From: an uncultured Bacteroidota bacterium
Lineage (GTDB): Bacteria; Bacteroidota; Bacteroidia; Bacteroidales; UBA12481
DNA length: 53,726 bases
Direction: 5' to 3'
NCBI GenBank assembly: GCA_903919925.1
Contig: CAIXKO010000336.1
Coordinates: 1 to 53,726, forward strand
The notes under the pieces are model-generated. The model ran no database searches, was not told where the DNA came from, and saw only the letters and a program-made list of their open reading frames with translations. How positions within the stretch are numbered: the first letter of the stretch is position 1; each line of letters opens with the position of its first letter. Of the stretch, positions 44,501 through 51,816 are shown piece by piece. The translations under genes and the position numbers were made by a program.

Positions 44501-45119
44501 TGCGGAAGGATGCATCGCGGCTGTTAGTGTAAATGATATTAATGGTGCCAGCCTTCAAATCTATTATAAGTCAAATAAGAAATGCGATATATTGTTTAAT
44601 AACCGGTTGATTACGGAAATAATTTACCGGAATGGTGAATGGTTTCCACTTCAAATCAATTTATTCGGCAAGGGAAATGAGATTTGGTTAAGAATTGGGA
44701 CCATTAATATCCAGATACCCTGGAATTTCACGGGAGGAGTGGCGCATGTTGGTGAAATCGGGCTTGCCTCGGCTCCGGGAACCATCTGGCCAACTGATGG
44801 CCAGCCGCTATTTTATGTTGACAAAATCGAAATAAAATCATCAGGTTCCGAAAACGTGGATCTTACACCGGATGACCTCAAGATCAGCATTTATCCAAAT
44901 CCAGCCGATGAATATATACTGATTGAAGACCATGATAGGGGTCATAAACCTGAAATTCTTCTTTTCGATTTCTCGGGCAGGAATATTGGTTTTGATCTTA
45001 ATGAGGCAGGCCTGGGCATATACAAGATCAACGTAAGTAATCTGGTGCCCGGAATCTATCTGGTCCGGGTGAATTCCGCGACAGGGTCGAGGGTTGCCAA
45101 AATCTGCGTTAGCCGGTAG
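41559..45119 (+). CDS. Secreted C10 (streptopain) cysteine protease with LRRs and T9SS tail
   Basis: 1186 residues from ATG 41559, with a signal peptide ending SAFSQ. A Spi-type inhibitor prodomain (about 27-95) precedes the C10 catalytic domain, with C161 in VYVGCAAVAMGQII and H289 in SGSSHSFVCDGI, followed by the HFNLGWYGYADGYY loop. After a fibronectin-like stretch, at least a dozen leucine-rich repeats (about 470-830: LSLNLKN, YLDISHNRLS, HVNLSFNQI) follow. A jelly-roll domain and a T9SS type A tail (about 1110-1186, IYPNPADEYILI, GIYLVRVNS) end the protein. A secreted protease with an LRR binding platform; target unknown. Monocistronic. Confidence 0.9.
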   Translation: MTMNKIRFIMVLCFSICWYPSAFSQLQPKELAEKYFRKKLVENRIRTDFQFDEPLRQGEITIFECAKPEGFVLVRESDSCMVVGYSIGNRFSRNSKIPDPASAFLESLTSCGAADLIPVRQKTVFTPIGPLLNTTWSQEGFFNYYCPEDRSGPDNHVYVGCAAVAMGQIIRYFGKFNNFQIATTTEDYKYGTLTAMVGNYDWNRMENRPIVPDLEVSRFLYGLGVLTRMGYGTSSSTTSNFNVYDAFKQMKYFNANRMVRGTTSAEVWIQNFTQNIADFQPVYVSGSSHSFVCDGIDATGWFHFNLGWYGYADGYYPLKAIMGINPSEAIFNLSPYSNNLPPANLTLDTLNGQKLLKWEKHRLTPVDPTSYRVYLNDTTVFETRETEFNTSFFPPGNHELMVTAVYPDGESHWIGPIRLATQSSPITIPDEKVKKAMHDELLRIGIAAPGEDLTINQLLKIQQLTINKPFYSLAGIENCHNIQVLSIEPDQPVILDPEPISRLKRLKSLNLKNITLNNPGILTQNKWLIYLNLDRCNTLNFNFLTGFPGLQHLKLTDVPLSSTDAFSNLLTLKQLTLSGCSLTNAGFIQNLINLEYIDLSRNQLSRIRLSAKLPELQALDISQNQINELYFLEYIPNIERLNLGTNLINRFVTNLNFKSIQYLNLENNMVDSLWVGSMMPCLTHLFVSNNKIRNIRFLNDFAPGLLRLDAAANQIPEFWKGSLQQLEYLDISHNRLSLLNNLTDNPLLKHVNLSFNQIADLYPIYEHSKNGSIQYLNLAGNPLSKESFEQIAPQIRGGPDTLLLPDYPQEYSPGNPQPFRNQVLTSQKAELSWISSPIPTNGKFEIFSGYSPESLLLNGTVSKSDYSFDILPGRNYYWRVRAVLPDTSFFSGLFRFVTYQSLTLPYKEDFEVYPPYSYLTDHTDYWIKSIGEPTVITDGRIDPSRKSEGKQSLKLFNSSDLRLPMSHLNPINLYISMQLLIAEGCIAAVSVNDINGASLQIYYKSNKKCDILFNNRLITEIIYRNGEWFPLQINLFGKGNEIWLRIGTINIQIPWNFTGGVAHVGEIGLASAPGTIWPTDGQPLFYVDKIEIKSSGSENVDLTPDDLKISIYPNPADEYILIEDHDRGHKPEILLFDFSGRNIGFDLNEAGLGIYKINVSNLVPGIYLVRVNSATGSRVAKICVSR

Positions 45120-45224
45120 GTTGTGTTCCATCGAATGTTGCTTTAGAGCCTTAACCCGGAAACTTCCTGCTATAATATCGTGATACTGAAATAATCATTA
45201 TTTTGGGGCACCTATACCAACTTT

Positions 45225-46169
45225 ATGATGAATCCGATAAAGATTGAAGCAACAAATCTGACCAAGCGATTTGGGGATCAGGTTGCAGTGAATCATATAA
45301 ACCTGGAGGTAAACCCAGGTGAAATACTTGGGTTTCTTGGGCCCAACGGGGCAGGCAAAACTACTGCTATCAGGATGTTCTGTGGATTACTGAAGCCCGA
45401 TGAGGGTATGGTTTTGTTTAACGGACAAACCCTCCACCAATTACCTGATGGGAAATCATTGTTGGGGGTATGCCCGCAGGAAAATGTTCATTGGGAGCGG
45501 CTCACCTGCACAGAGCAAATGGTTTTTACAGGCGAGATGTATAATCTTCCACGAAAACTCGCTAAGGTAAGGAGCGCCGGTCTGCTCGATCAACTGGGTT
45601 TGGCTGCTCAATCTAACAAGCAGGCCCGGAGACTTTCGGGGGGAATGAAGCGGAGACTTAACATCGCATTGGCACTGGTTCATGATCCTGCGGTACTGAT
45701 TCTGGATGAACCCGAAGCTGGTTTAGATCCCCAAAGCCGCTTGCTAATGAGGGAATTCATCAAGAGTTTATCGGGTACCCGCACCATTATACTGACCACA
45801 CACAATATGGATGAGGCAGACCGGCTATCGCACCGGGTGGCTATAATCGATCAGGGGAAAATGCTGATGGTTGATACTCCCGAAAAGCTAAAACACTCGA
45901 TAGGTACCAACAATACTTTACAAATCAGTATAGATAAGCATCTGGAAGATTCTGCCATTGAGCAGTTTAAGCGATTATTTCCGTTAATCCAGAAGCTAAC
46001 TACCGACAATGGACAGCTTCTTGCACAGTGCCCCGATCCTATTCAACTATTGCCGTTGCTGCTGGAAACGCTCAACAAAGCCGGATTTCATGCCGGGGAA
46101 ATCAAAGTACGCGAGAATACACTGGAAGATGTATTTATTCAACTCACCGGTAAAAAACTACGATCATGA
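45225..46169 (+). CDS. ABC transporter ATP-binding protein
   Basis: 314 residues. Walker A is GPNGAGKTT at 39-47; the signature motif is RLSGGMKRR, followed by Walker B VLILDEPEAGLD and the H-loop LTTHNMDE. The C-terminal extension (about 230-314) resembles the DUF4162-like tail of ABC-2 exporters. Partner permease overlaps by 4 bp. Exports a small hydrophobic or polymeric compound; substrate not readable. Confidence 0.92.
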   Translation: MMNPIKIEATNLTKRFGDQVAVNHINLEVNPGEILGFLGPNGAGKTTAIRMFCGLLKPDEGMVLFNGQTLHQLPDGKSLLGVCPQENVHWERLTCTEQMVFTGEMYNLPRKLAKVRSAGLLDQLGLAAQSNKQARRLSGGMKRRLNIALALVHDPAVLILDEPEAGLDPQSRLLMREFIKSLSGTRTIILTTHNMDEADRLSHRVAIIDQGKMLMVDTPEKLKHSIGTNNTLQISIDKHLEDSAIEQFKRLFPLIQKLTTDNGQLLAQCPDPIQLLPLLLETLNKAGFHAGEIKVRENTLEDVFIQLTGKKLRS

Positions 46170-47320
46170 AATTAACTGCTGTCATCCGTAAAAGTTTTAC
46201 AGAGCAAATCAGGCAGTTCTGGATCCTGCTGCTGACTGTTTCCATGGCACCATTTTTTGTTGGCATCTTTTACCTGATTTATAAAAGCACGGCACTGAGC
46301 CTAAAGGTAAGTGTGGTTAATCTCGATCGGCCATCGGGCGCCTCCACTTCCACGGATTACGGGAAAGAGCTGCTTAATTATCTGGAATCCATTCAAAATG
46401 ATACCATGCCGGTATCCTTTCGGGAAGTCAGCACCAGGGCCATGGCTGAAGCAGATGTGAGAACCAAGCAATCGCATGCAATGATTATCATCCCGGCAGG
46501 CTTTTCCGACAGTATCAAACTCAAGCAAACAGGAGGAATCGTAAGGGTTCCGTTTGAATTATCGGGCAACCTCACGGAAACCAATTATATGATTTCCGCG
46601 ATTCTATCGGTCACTTACATTTCCGGTTATATCATCAAGTCTACCGGAACTTTGGAGCCTTACCATTTTGTGGAAACCCCTGCCGGTTTATCTTCAAAAT
46701 TAAATGATTTCACCATTGCCATTCCCGGGTTGCTTGTTTTAGCCACCATTATGCTCATGTTTTCAGGGGCCATTGCTTTTGTGGTAGAACCCGAAAAAAA
46801 GACGATGCTCCGGTTGAAACTTTCCAGGGTAAGCCCACTCACCTTCCTGACCGGGATCACCCTAGTGCAGGTGGCGGTAGGGTTGGTTAGCATTCTGCTT
46901 ACTCTTGCCACCGCGTACCTTTTTCAATTTGACTTCTCCGGGTCATTCTGGCTGTTTTTGCTGGTTTGCATCCTCACCTGCTTGTCTGTCATAGGGTTCA
47001 GTTTGATCCTGGCCGGGATCACCAAATCGGTGAATGAAGTTTTAGTGGTTGGTAATTTCCCCTTGTTTTTGTTCATGTTTTTTTCGGGAACCGTATTCCC
47101 GATTCAAGGAGCAACACTCTTTACTTTAGGAGGTTACAACTTCACTATTCCAGGGTTGATGTCAACCTACCACGGAACGGAAGCATTGAAGCAAGTACTT
47201 ATTTATCATGCAGATATTGCCGGAATATGGCCGCAGCTGGTATCGATGGCCGGGCTAACGGTGATCTATTTTTTAGTTGGGTACTGGATTTACCGAAAGA
47301 GGCACATGGTGGTATTTTGA
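46166..47320 (+). CDS. ABC-2 type transporter permease
   Basis: 384 residues. One membrane helix near 20-42, then a large periplasmic domain (about 45-170, with KVSVVNLDRPSGAST), then five more helices (about 183-375). This is the ABC2_membrane_3/YhgE-like arrangement of ABC-2 exporters. The start overlaps the ATPase stop codon, so the two are translated together. Energy comes from that ATPase. A dispersed hairpin element follows 15 bp after the stop. Confidence 0.88.
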   Translation: MKLTAVIRKSFTEQIRQFWILLLTVSMAPFFVGIFYLIYKSTALSLKVSVVNLDRPSGASTSTDYGKELLNYLESIQNDTMPVSFREVSTRAMAEADVRTKQSHAMIIIPAGFSDSIKLKQTGGIVRVPFELSGNLTETNYMISAILSVTYISGYIIKSTGTLEPYHFVETPAGLSSKLNDFTIAIPGLLVLATIMLMFSGAIAFVVEPEKKTMLRLKLSRVSPLTFLTGITLVQVAVGLVSILLTLATAYLFQFDFSGSFWLFLLVCILTCLSVIGFSLILAGITKSVNEVLVVGNFPLFLFMFFSGTVFPIQGATLFTLGGYNFTIPGLMSTYHGTEALKQVLIYHADIAGIWPQLVSMAGLTVIYFLVGYWIYRKRHMVVF

Positions 47321-47334
47321 TGAATTAACATTAT

Positions 47335-47362
47335 GTAGGGGCGCATACTTGCGTCCATCTAC
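47335..47362 (+). repeat. Hairpin repeat element GTAGGGGCGCA-TACT-TGCGTCC-AT-CTAC
   Basis: An 11-bp stem with one GU pair and a 2-base bulge, loop TACT. Shares GTAGRGRCGCATAMTTGCGT with the element at 4204-4229. It lies between the ends of the permease and GH53 genes and could end transcription, though no T-run follows. Confidence 0.65.
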
Positions 47363-47393
47363 TGTATCCACTTTTCGTGGCTGTTCAAGGTAA

Positions 47394-48536
47394 TTATTTC
47401 ATGAATCCCATTGCCGGGTTGGCGTTTCCGTTAAAATCGAAAAAGGTACAGTTTTCCCAGGCTGAGCCCGTGCCCCAAAGATCTTTGGCAGAGGATGTAA
47501 TCCAGGCAGGTTCCCATACCATGATGCCCATACCGCCACCATCCCTGATAGCCTGAGTAAGATCAGTCATATACTTCAACTGGCCTTCAGGAGTGATCGG
47601 GTATCCGGGCTCAACATCCTCAGCACTAAAGATATTGTTGTAATTATCAGCATTATCGCCGGTCCATGGATAAGCTGTTTCTACTATCATAACCTCTTTT
47701 TGGTAAGTCTTTTTAAAATCGGCAACGTATTGGCTGATTTTTGAAATAGAAACATTGCTCCACTTGGAATAATAGGAAAACCCAACGATATCAAAATCGC
47801 TCACCCCACCCCATAAAGTAATATTTGAAAACCACCATTTCACATTTTCGGGTTGTGCTACATGAAGAATGATAAGGGGTTTGATCGTGGAATTCGCTGA
47901 AATATCGCGAACTGCTTTTATACCCGAATTGATGAATTCGCCCAGTTTCAGCCAACCAAAGGAAACATGACTTCCAAACGGTAAAAGCATTCCGGGGTTA
48001 ATCTCATTACCAACCTGAACCATTTCCGGCATCAAACCTTCCTCATTCAGGGTTTTTAAAACCTGATAAGTATATTGATAAACCGAGTCGACTAATATAT
48101 TGGAATCCAGACCGGACCATGCTGCTGGAATAACTTGCTTCTGCGGATCGGCCCAAGTATCGGAATAATGAAAATCGAGATTAACGGCTAATCCTGCCGC
48201 TTTTGACCGCCTGATTGCGACTTTTACATCCTCCAGATCGTTATACATTTTAGTACCGGCGCTACCGTAAGCATCTTTTGTCCACGTTGGTGTGTGCCAT
48301 AATCTTAACCTAACCAGATTGGCACCATGATCTTTAAAAATCTGATACGGATCCTTCACCTGCCCATTATCGCGATATACTCCGCCGTGTTCCAGAATCT
48401 GGTTAACATACGATAGATCGGCTCCATAAACGAACAGGTTTTTCCCAAGAATTTCCTCCTTTTTGCACGATCCTGCGGAAATCAAAATGGCCAGAAACAC
48501 CAATGGTATCAGGCCTAAAGCTATTTTTTTGTTCAT
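47394..48536 (-). CDS. GH53 endo-beta-1,4-galactanase lipoprotein
   Basis: 380 residues with a lipoprotein leader (ILISAGSC, Cys24). GH53 signatures: ADLSYVNQILEHGG, NLVRLRLWHTPT, LDFHYSDTWADPQKQ, acid/base E178 in QVGNEINPG and nucleophile E286 in IVETAYPW. It cleaves beta-1,4-galactan of pectin type I arabinogalactan at the cell surface. Length and motif set are canonical. Separate gene; the CPBP gene ends 21 bp upstream on the same strand, so they may be co-transcribed. Confidence 0.94.
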   Translation of the reverse strand: MNKKIALGLIPLVFLAILISAGSCKKEEILGKNLFVYGADLSYVNQILEHGGVYRDNGQVKDPYQIFKDHGANLVRLRLWHTPTWTKDAYGSAGTKMYNDLEDVKVAIRRSKAAGLAVNLDFHYSDTWADPQKQVIPAAWSGLDSNILVDSVYQYTYQVLKTLNEEGLMPEMVQVGNEINPGMLLPFGSHVSFGWLKLGEFINSGIKAVRDISANSTIKPLIILHVAQPENVKWWFSNITLWGGVSDFDIVGFSYYSKWSNVSISKISQYVADFKKTYQKEVMIVETAYPWTGDNADNYNNIFSAEDVEPGYPITPEGQLKYMTDLTQAIRDGGGMGIMVWEPAWITSSAKDLWGTGSAWENCTFFDFNGNANPAMGFMK

Positions 48537-48557
48537 AGGATAAAGATAGAAAATTTA

Positions 48558-49208
48558 TCAGGTCCAAATCCACCAGGGACTGATTATCCGGTCGCCATAA
48601 ACGATGATATCAAATGCAACATGGCCAAGAATCGGATAGATTGTACTTTTTGAATTTTCCTTTAACAATCCAAAAATCAATCCGCCAACAAAAGTCCAAA
48701 GCAACAATCCGGAAAGATCGATCCGAAGACCGGCATCTATCGGTAAGAAAAACAGAAACTTATAAGCAGTATGGGCCATTGAAGCAAATAGAACGGAAAG
48801 AAAGGCGCCATACTTTCTGATTTGAGTTTGAAAATAGCCCCGGAACAGCAACTCTTCCGTTGCTCCGATCATGGATGCCAAAATCGCAAAACCGGTTAGC
48901 CTGGATGGAATCAAACCAATATCAAGCGAATCGCGGTAAATCACACCAAAAAGCACCCCGGCTATAATGGCAAATGGCAAAAAGAACAGGCTGGGTATAT
49001 AGAATTTACCGAATCCAAAAACTACGGGTAGATCCTTAACATTCCGGATTCTGATGCTGATTACAATTACAGACAGGATCAGTCCGGCCAGCGCCACCAC
49101 TACAAGTCCGTGTTTTTGGCCGATAAAAAAAGCAAAAACCAATATCCCCAAAAGGAAGATTACATTTTCGGTTAAGGCATTACTATGTGTCCAATTGGAC
49201 TTTTTCAT
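48558..49208 (-). CDS. CPBP-family intramembrane glutamic protease
   Basis: 216 residues from ATG 49208; longer in-frame starts add a polar stretch before the first helix. Seven or so hydrophobic helices. Active-site motifs: E118-E119-xxx-R123 in TEELLFRGY, H146 in ASMAHTAYK, and a second His in GHVAFDIIV near the end. CPBP (CAAX-like) proteases cleave membrane or prenylated peptides and sometimes bacteriocin precursors. No bacteriocin gene is near; function open. Confidence 0.88.
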   Translation of the reverse strand: MKKSNWTHSNALTENVIFLLGILVFAFFIGQKHGLVVVALAGLILSVIVISIRIRNVKDLPVVFGFGKFYIPSLFFLPFAIIAGVLFGVIYRDSLDIGLIPSRLTGFAILASMIGATEELLFRGYFQTQIRKYGAFLSVLFASMAHTAYKFLFFLPIDAGLRIDLSGLLLWTFVGGLIFGLLKENSKSTIYPILGHVAFDIIVYGDRIISPWWIWT

Positions 49209-49253
49209 AAAGGTGTATTTATCACATGATATCAGTAGCTCTTGTGCCATACC

Positions 49254-50627
49254 TTACCATTCCTCTTTCTTTCTTTTTACCAAGCCAAAAACAATGAGCA
49301 GTGGAATCAAAAGCAGCACCCAACCTGTGCCCAGGCATAAACCGGCTGAGGGCACAACAATAGTGTTTGGAAGATTTTTTTTCAGTTCCTCATTGTTTGC
49401 TGCTATTTGGACGGTATCATCGGAGTGGTATCCGCCGAATGTGAGGTAGTCTAATTTCTTAAAACTGAAAAAACGATCGGCGGTTATCGTATCACTGATC
49501 ACGGAAAGGCACGATAAATTTGGTAAGGTCAGGAGTGGCTCAGGATCAGTAATATTAGAGCAGCCTAACAATTCAATGGTTTTTAATTGGTTATGAGCCT
49601 CGATAAATTTCAAAAATTCCTGATTCGAAACCTTTGGGGGAAAAGTAAATCGCTCCAACCGCGACAGTGTGTTCAGCGGGTTTAAATCGGTTAATGATTT
49701 ACACTGTGCAAATCCAACGGATGTAATGGCGGTAAAACCCGACAAAGCACTGATATCCCTTAGAGAATCACATGATACCAGGGTTAATTCCTTCAAGCCC
49801 CTTGCCGTACCCAGAAATTCAAGATTTTTTATTGACGACTGCATAATAGTCAGTTTTTGAAGATTATCCGGGAGATTCAGTTTTTTCCCATCTTTTGACG
49901 GCTTAAAATCATTGATCATCAGGCTTTTTAGGGTTACTAAACGAGGGAACCTTTCCAGGTCAAGATTACTTTGATCCATGAAAAGCAATTCCAGACCAGT
50001 GAGTGAATAAAGCCGCTCCATTCCTTTATCGGTCAGTTCAAAACCACCAAACAACCATTGCGGGCTAAAAATATTTAGGATTTCATCCGCTTTGACCGAT
50101 CCATCAACATTGAAAATAAGGCTTAAATCAGGTCTTTTTCCAGCCAGTTTTTTTAGGCCTTCCAGGCAATCAGAAGAGAGAGATTCCGAAATAACCAGGT
50201 GGCGCAGATGGGCAGTTTCTTCAGGGGTTGCAGAATTCAGCCAATCCAAAACGGTAGAATCTTTGGAAATATTTATTGAAATCAGCTGATCGTTTAAATA
50301 CATTTTGAACCCTTGTTTACGGAAAGTGAGATTACTGCCATCCTTTTTAGAGAATTTGTAAAACTCTTCCTCCCCGAATGCGGTGTTTTTAGCATTGTCC
50401 TTGAACATGAGCACTAACAGATCATTATCAATTAATGGCAATGCAGATACCCAGGCCGGATTATTCCCTAACAATACTATTTCAGGGTAATCGGCGAACT
50501 TTGAAAATAAATCGGCTCCCTTTACAGTAACAATCTGATATTTATCGCTGTTATTGTTTCTCACATAAAGAATCACGGCAACAGCAGCCAGCACAGCAAC
50601 AATAAGGATTATCGGTAACTTTTTCAT
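49254..50627 (-). CDS. Leucine-rich-repeat protein with N- and C-terminal membrane helices
   Basis: 457 residues from ATG 50627. An N-terminal helix (4-21, LPIILIVAVLAAVAVIL) and a final helix near 430-448 (GTGWVLLLIPLLIVFGL) followed by RKKEEW suggest both ends are anchored in the inner membrane with the middle outside. The middle (about 150-400) has irregular LRR units (LRHLVIS, LKSLMIN, LKELTLVSCDSL, LKTIELLGCSNI). Function unknown; a binding or structural role is likely. 45 bp from the CPBP gene. Confidence 0.82.
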   Translation of the reverse strand: MKKLPIILIVAVLAAVAVILYVRNNNSDKYQIVTVKGADLFSKFADYPEIVLLGNNPAWVSALPLIDNDLLVLMFKDNAKNTAFGEEEFYKFSKKDGSNLTFRKQGFKMYLNDQLISINISKDSTVLDWLNSATPEETAHLRHLVISESLSSDCLEGLKKLAGKRPDLSLIFNVDGSVKADEILNIFSPQWLFGGFELTDKGMERLYSLTGLELLFMDQSNLDLERFPRLVTLKSLMINDFKPSKDGKKLNLPDNLQKLTIMQSSIKNLEFLGTARGLKELTLVSCDSLRDISALSGFTAITSVGFAQCKSLTDLNPLNTLSRLERFTFPPKVSNQEFLKFIEAHNQLKTIELLGCSNITDPEPLLTLPNLSCLSVISDTITADRFFSFKKLDYLTFGGYHSDDTVQIAANNEELKKNLPNTIVVPSAGLCLGTGWVLLLIPLLIVFGLVKRKKEEW

Positions 50628-50707
50628 ATCAGGCAAGTTTTTGGTTTCGGATAAGATATTGACAACTAAAGGTATGTATAAAACTGTGGAAAACTTTACC
50701 ATTGGGT

Positions 50708-50724
50708 CCAATTAATTTAATTGG
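50708..50724. promoter_or_regulatory. 17-bp palindrome CCAATTA-ATT-TAATTGG
   Basis: Perfect 7-bp inverted repeat with a 3-base spacer, 81 bp upstream of the LRR gene start. It could be an operator or a weak hairpin. Evidence is the symmetry only. Confidence 0.3.
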
Positions 50725-50790
50725 GGTAGGCGTTTGGTTTCCCGATTTTTGGTAGTCCGGCGGATTTCAAGGGACGCTTGCCATGAGATT

Positions 50791-50854
50791 GTGAATTTTT
50801 AGGATTCACCGGAAATATTAACGTGAATTTTTAGGATTCATCGGAAATATTAAC
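50791..50854 (+). repeat. 32-bp direct tandem duplication (31/32 identical)
   Basis: Units at 50791-50822 and 50823-50854, differing by one C/T. Each unit starts GTGAATTTTTAGGATTCAC (T in the second), an imperfect palindrome. It lies 12 bp before the first codon of the DUF4143 remnant and could mark a deletion or replication-slippage event. The rest of 50628-50866 shows nothing else besides the 17-bp palindrome. Confidence 0.85.
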
Positions 50855-50866
50855 GGTATTTGCCTG

Positions 50867-51621
50867 ATGTGGATCACCAGACTCATCGAAAGACCGATAG
50901 CAGAGGAGCTGATTAAAGGTGAAAAACTCGTGGTTTTAAAGAACGATTAGATGAGTTTTTATTGTACGGAACCTATCCTGAAGTGATTGCCCAGCCGGGC
51001 ACCAAAGCAAAAATTGAAGCGATCACGGAAATCAGTGAATCCAATTTAATGAAAGACATACTTGAACTTAACCAGGTCCGGCATGCGAAAAAGGCCTACC
51101 AGATGCTAAAAATGCTGGCACTCCAGGCGGGATCAGAGGTTTCGCTTAATGAGATCAGTTAAGCTCTGCAGATGAGCCATGAAACGGTGGAGACCTATCT
51201 TACTCTTTTTGAACGGTCATTTGTGGTTTTTCAATTAGGAGGATTCAGCAGAAACCTTCGGAACGAAATCAGTAAATCATGTAAAATATTCTTCTACGAA
51301 ACAGGTATTCGTAACTATCTGGCTGGCAACTTCAATTCTTTGGAAAACCGGACAGACGCAGGATTGTTATTTGAAAACTTTTTAATTGCGGAACGGATGA
51401 AATGGTTGAACAATCATCGCATTTTGGCAAACAGCTATTTTTGGCGATTATATACCGGTTCCGAAATCGACTATGTGGAGGAGAGCAACGGCAAGCTTAC
51501 CGGATATGAAATCAAGTGGGGCCGTGGCAGGCCACGTTCCTCCCGCACCTGGACAGAAACCTACCATGCCGGCGTGGAATTGATCAACAGGGATAATTAC
51601 CTAAGTTTTATTGGGCGCTAG
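50867..51621 (+). pseudogene. DUF4143 AAA ATPase remnant (internal deletion, frame break and stop)
   Basis: Three pieces of one gene. ATG 50867 starts MWITRLIERPIAEELIKGEK, the N-terminal string of Bacteroidota DUF4143 AAA ATPases, then a stop at 50948. Just before that, in another frame, coding resumes with FKERLDEFLLYGTYPEV and runs until TAA 51160 (NEIS-stop), after which the same frame continues as ALQMSHETVETYLTLFERSF to the true stop at 51621. The whole Walker A/B region (about 150 residues) is missing. The C-terminal DUF4143 nuclease-like domain (GSEIDYVEE, YEIKWG) is intact. Inactive. Confidence 0.88.
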
Positions 51622-51714
51622 CCCCCCCCTCCCCATAGCCTTTAACTTAAGGAGCTTTTGTTACTACCAGCAGCGTTTAGCGCGATCCACCTCACCCCCA
51701 ATTCCCCATCCACC

Positions 51715-51770
51715 ATTAGCATACTAGCATATTAGCATATTAGCAAATTAGCATATTAGCAAATTACCAA
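51715..51770 (+). repeat. 8-bp tandem array, consensus ATTAGCAT/ATTAGCAA (7 units)
   Basis: Seven back-to-back 8-mers, alternating ATTAGCAT and ATTAGCAA, with the second and last units diverged (ACTAGCAT, ATTACCAA). It lies 47 bp upstream of the GH127 gene. Such ATTAGCA arrays are common intergenic low-complexity DNA in Bacteroidota; the remaining 51622-51816 interval shows a C-run (51622-51633) and no gene. Confidence 0.85.
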
Positions 51771-51816
51771 AATTCCTAACTTTACCCGGTTAGTCCGAAA
51801 CTTTAACAAACCAGAT

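Noticed and set aside
51715-51770. Possible iteron origin of replication
   Set aside because: Only seven decayed 8-mers with no dnaA, repA or DnaA boxes nearby; common intergenic low-complexity DNA in this phylum.
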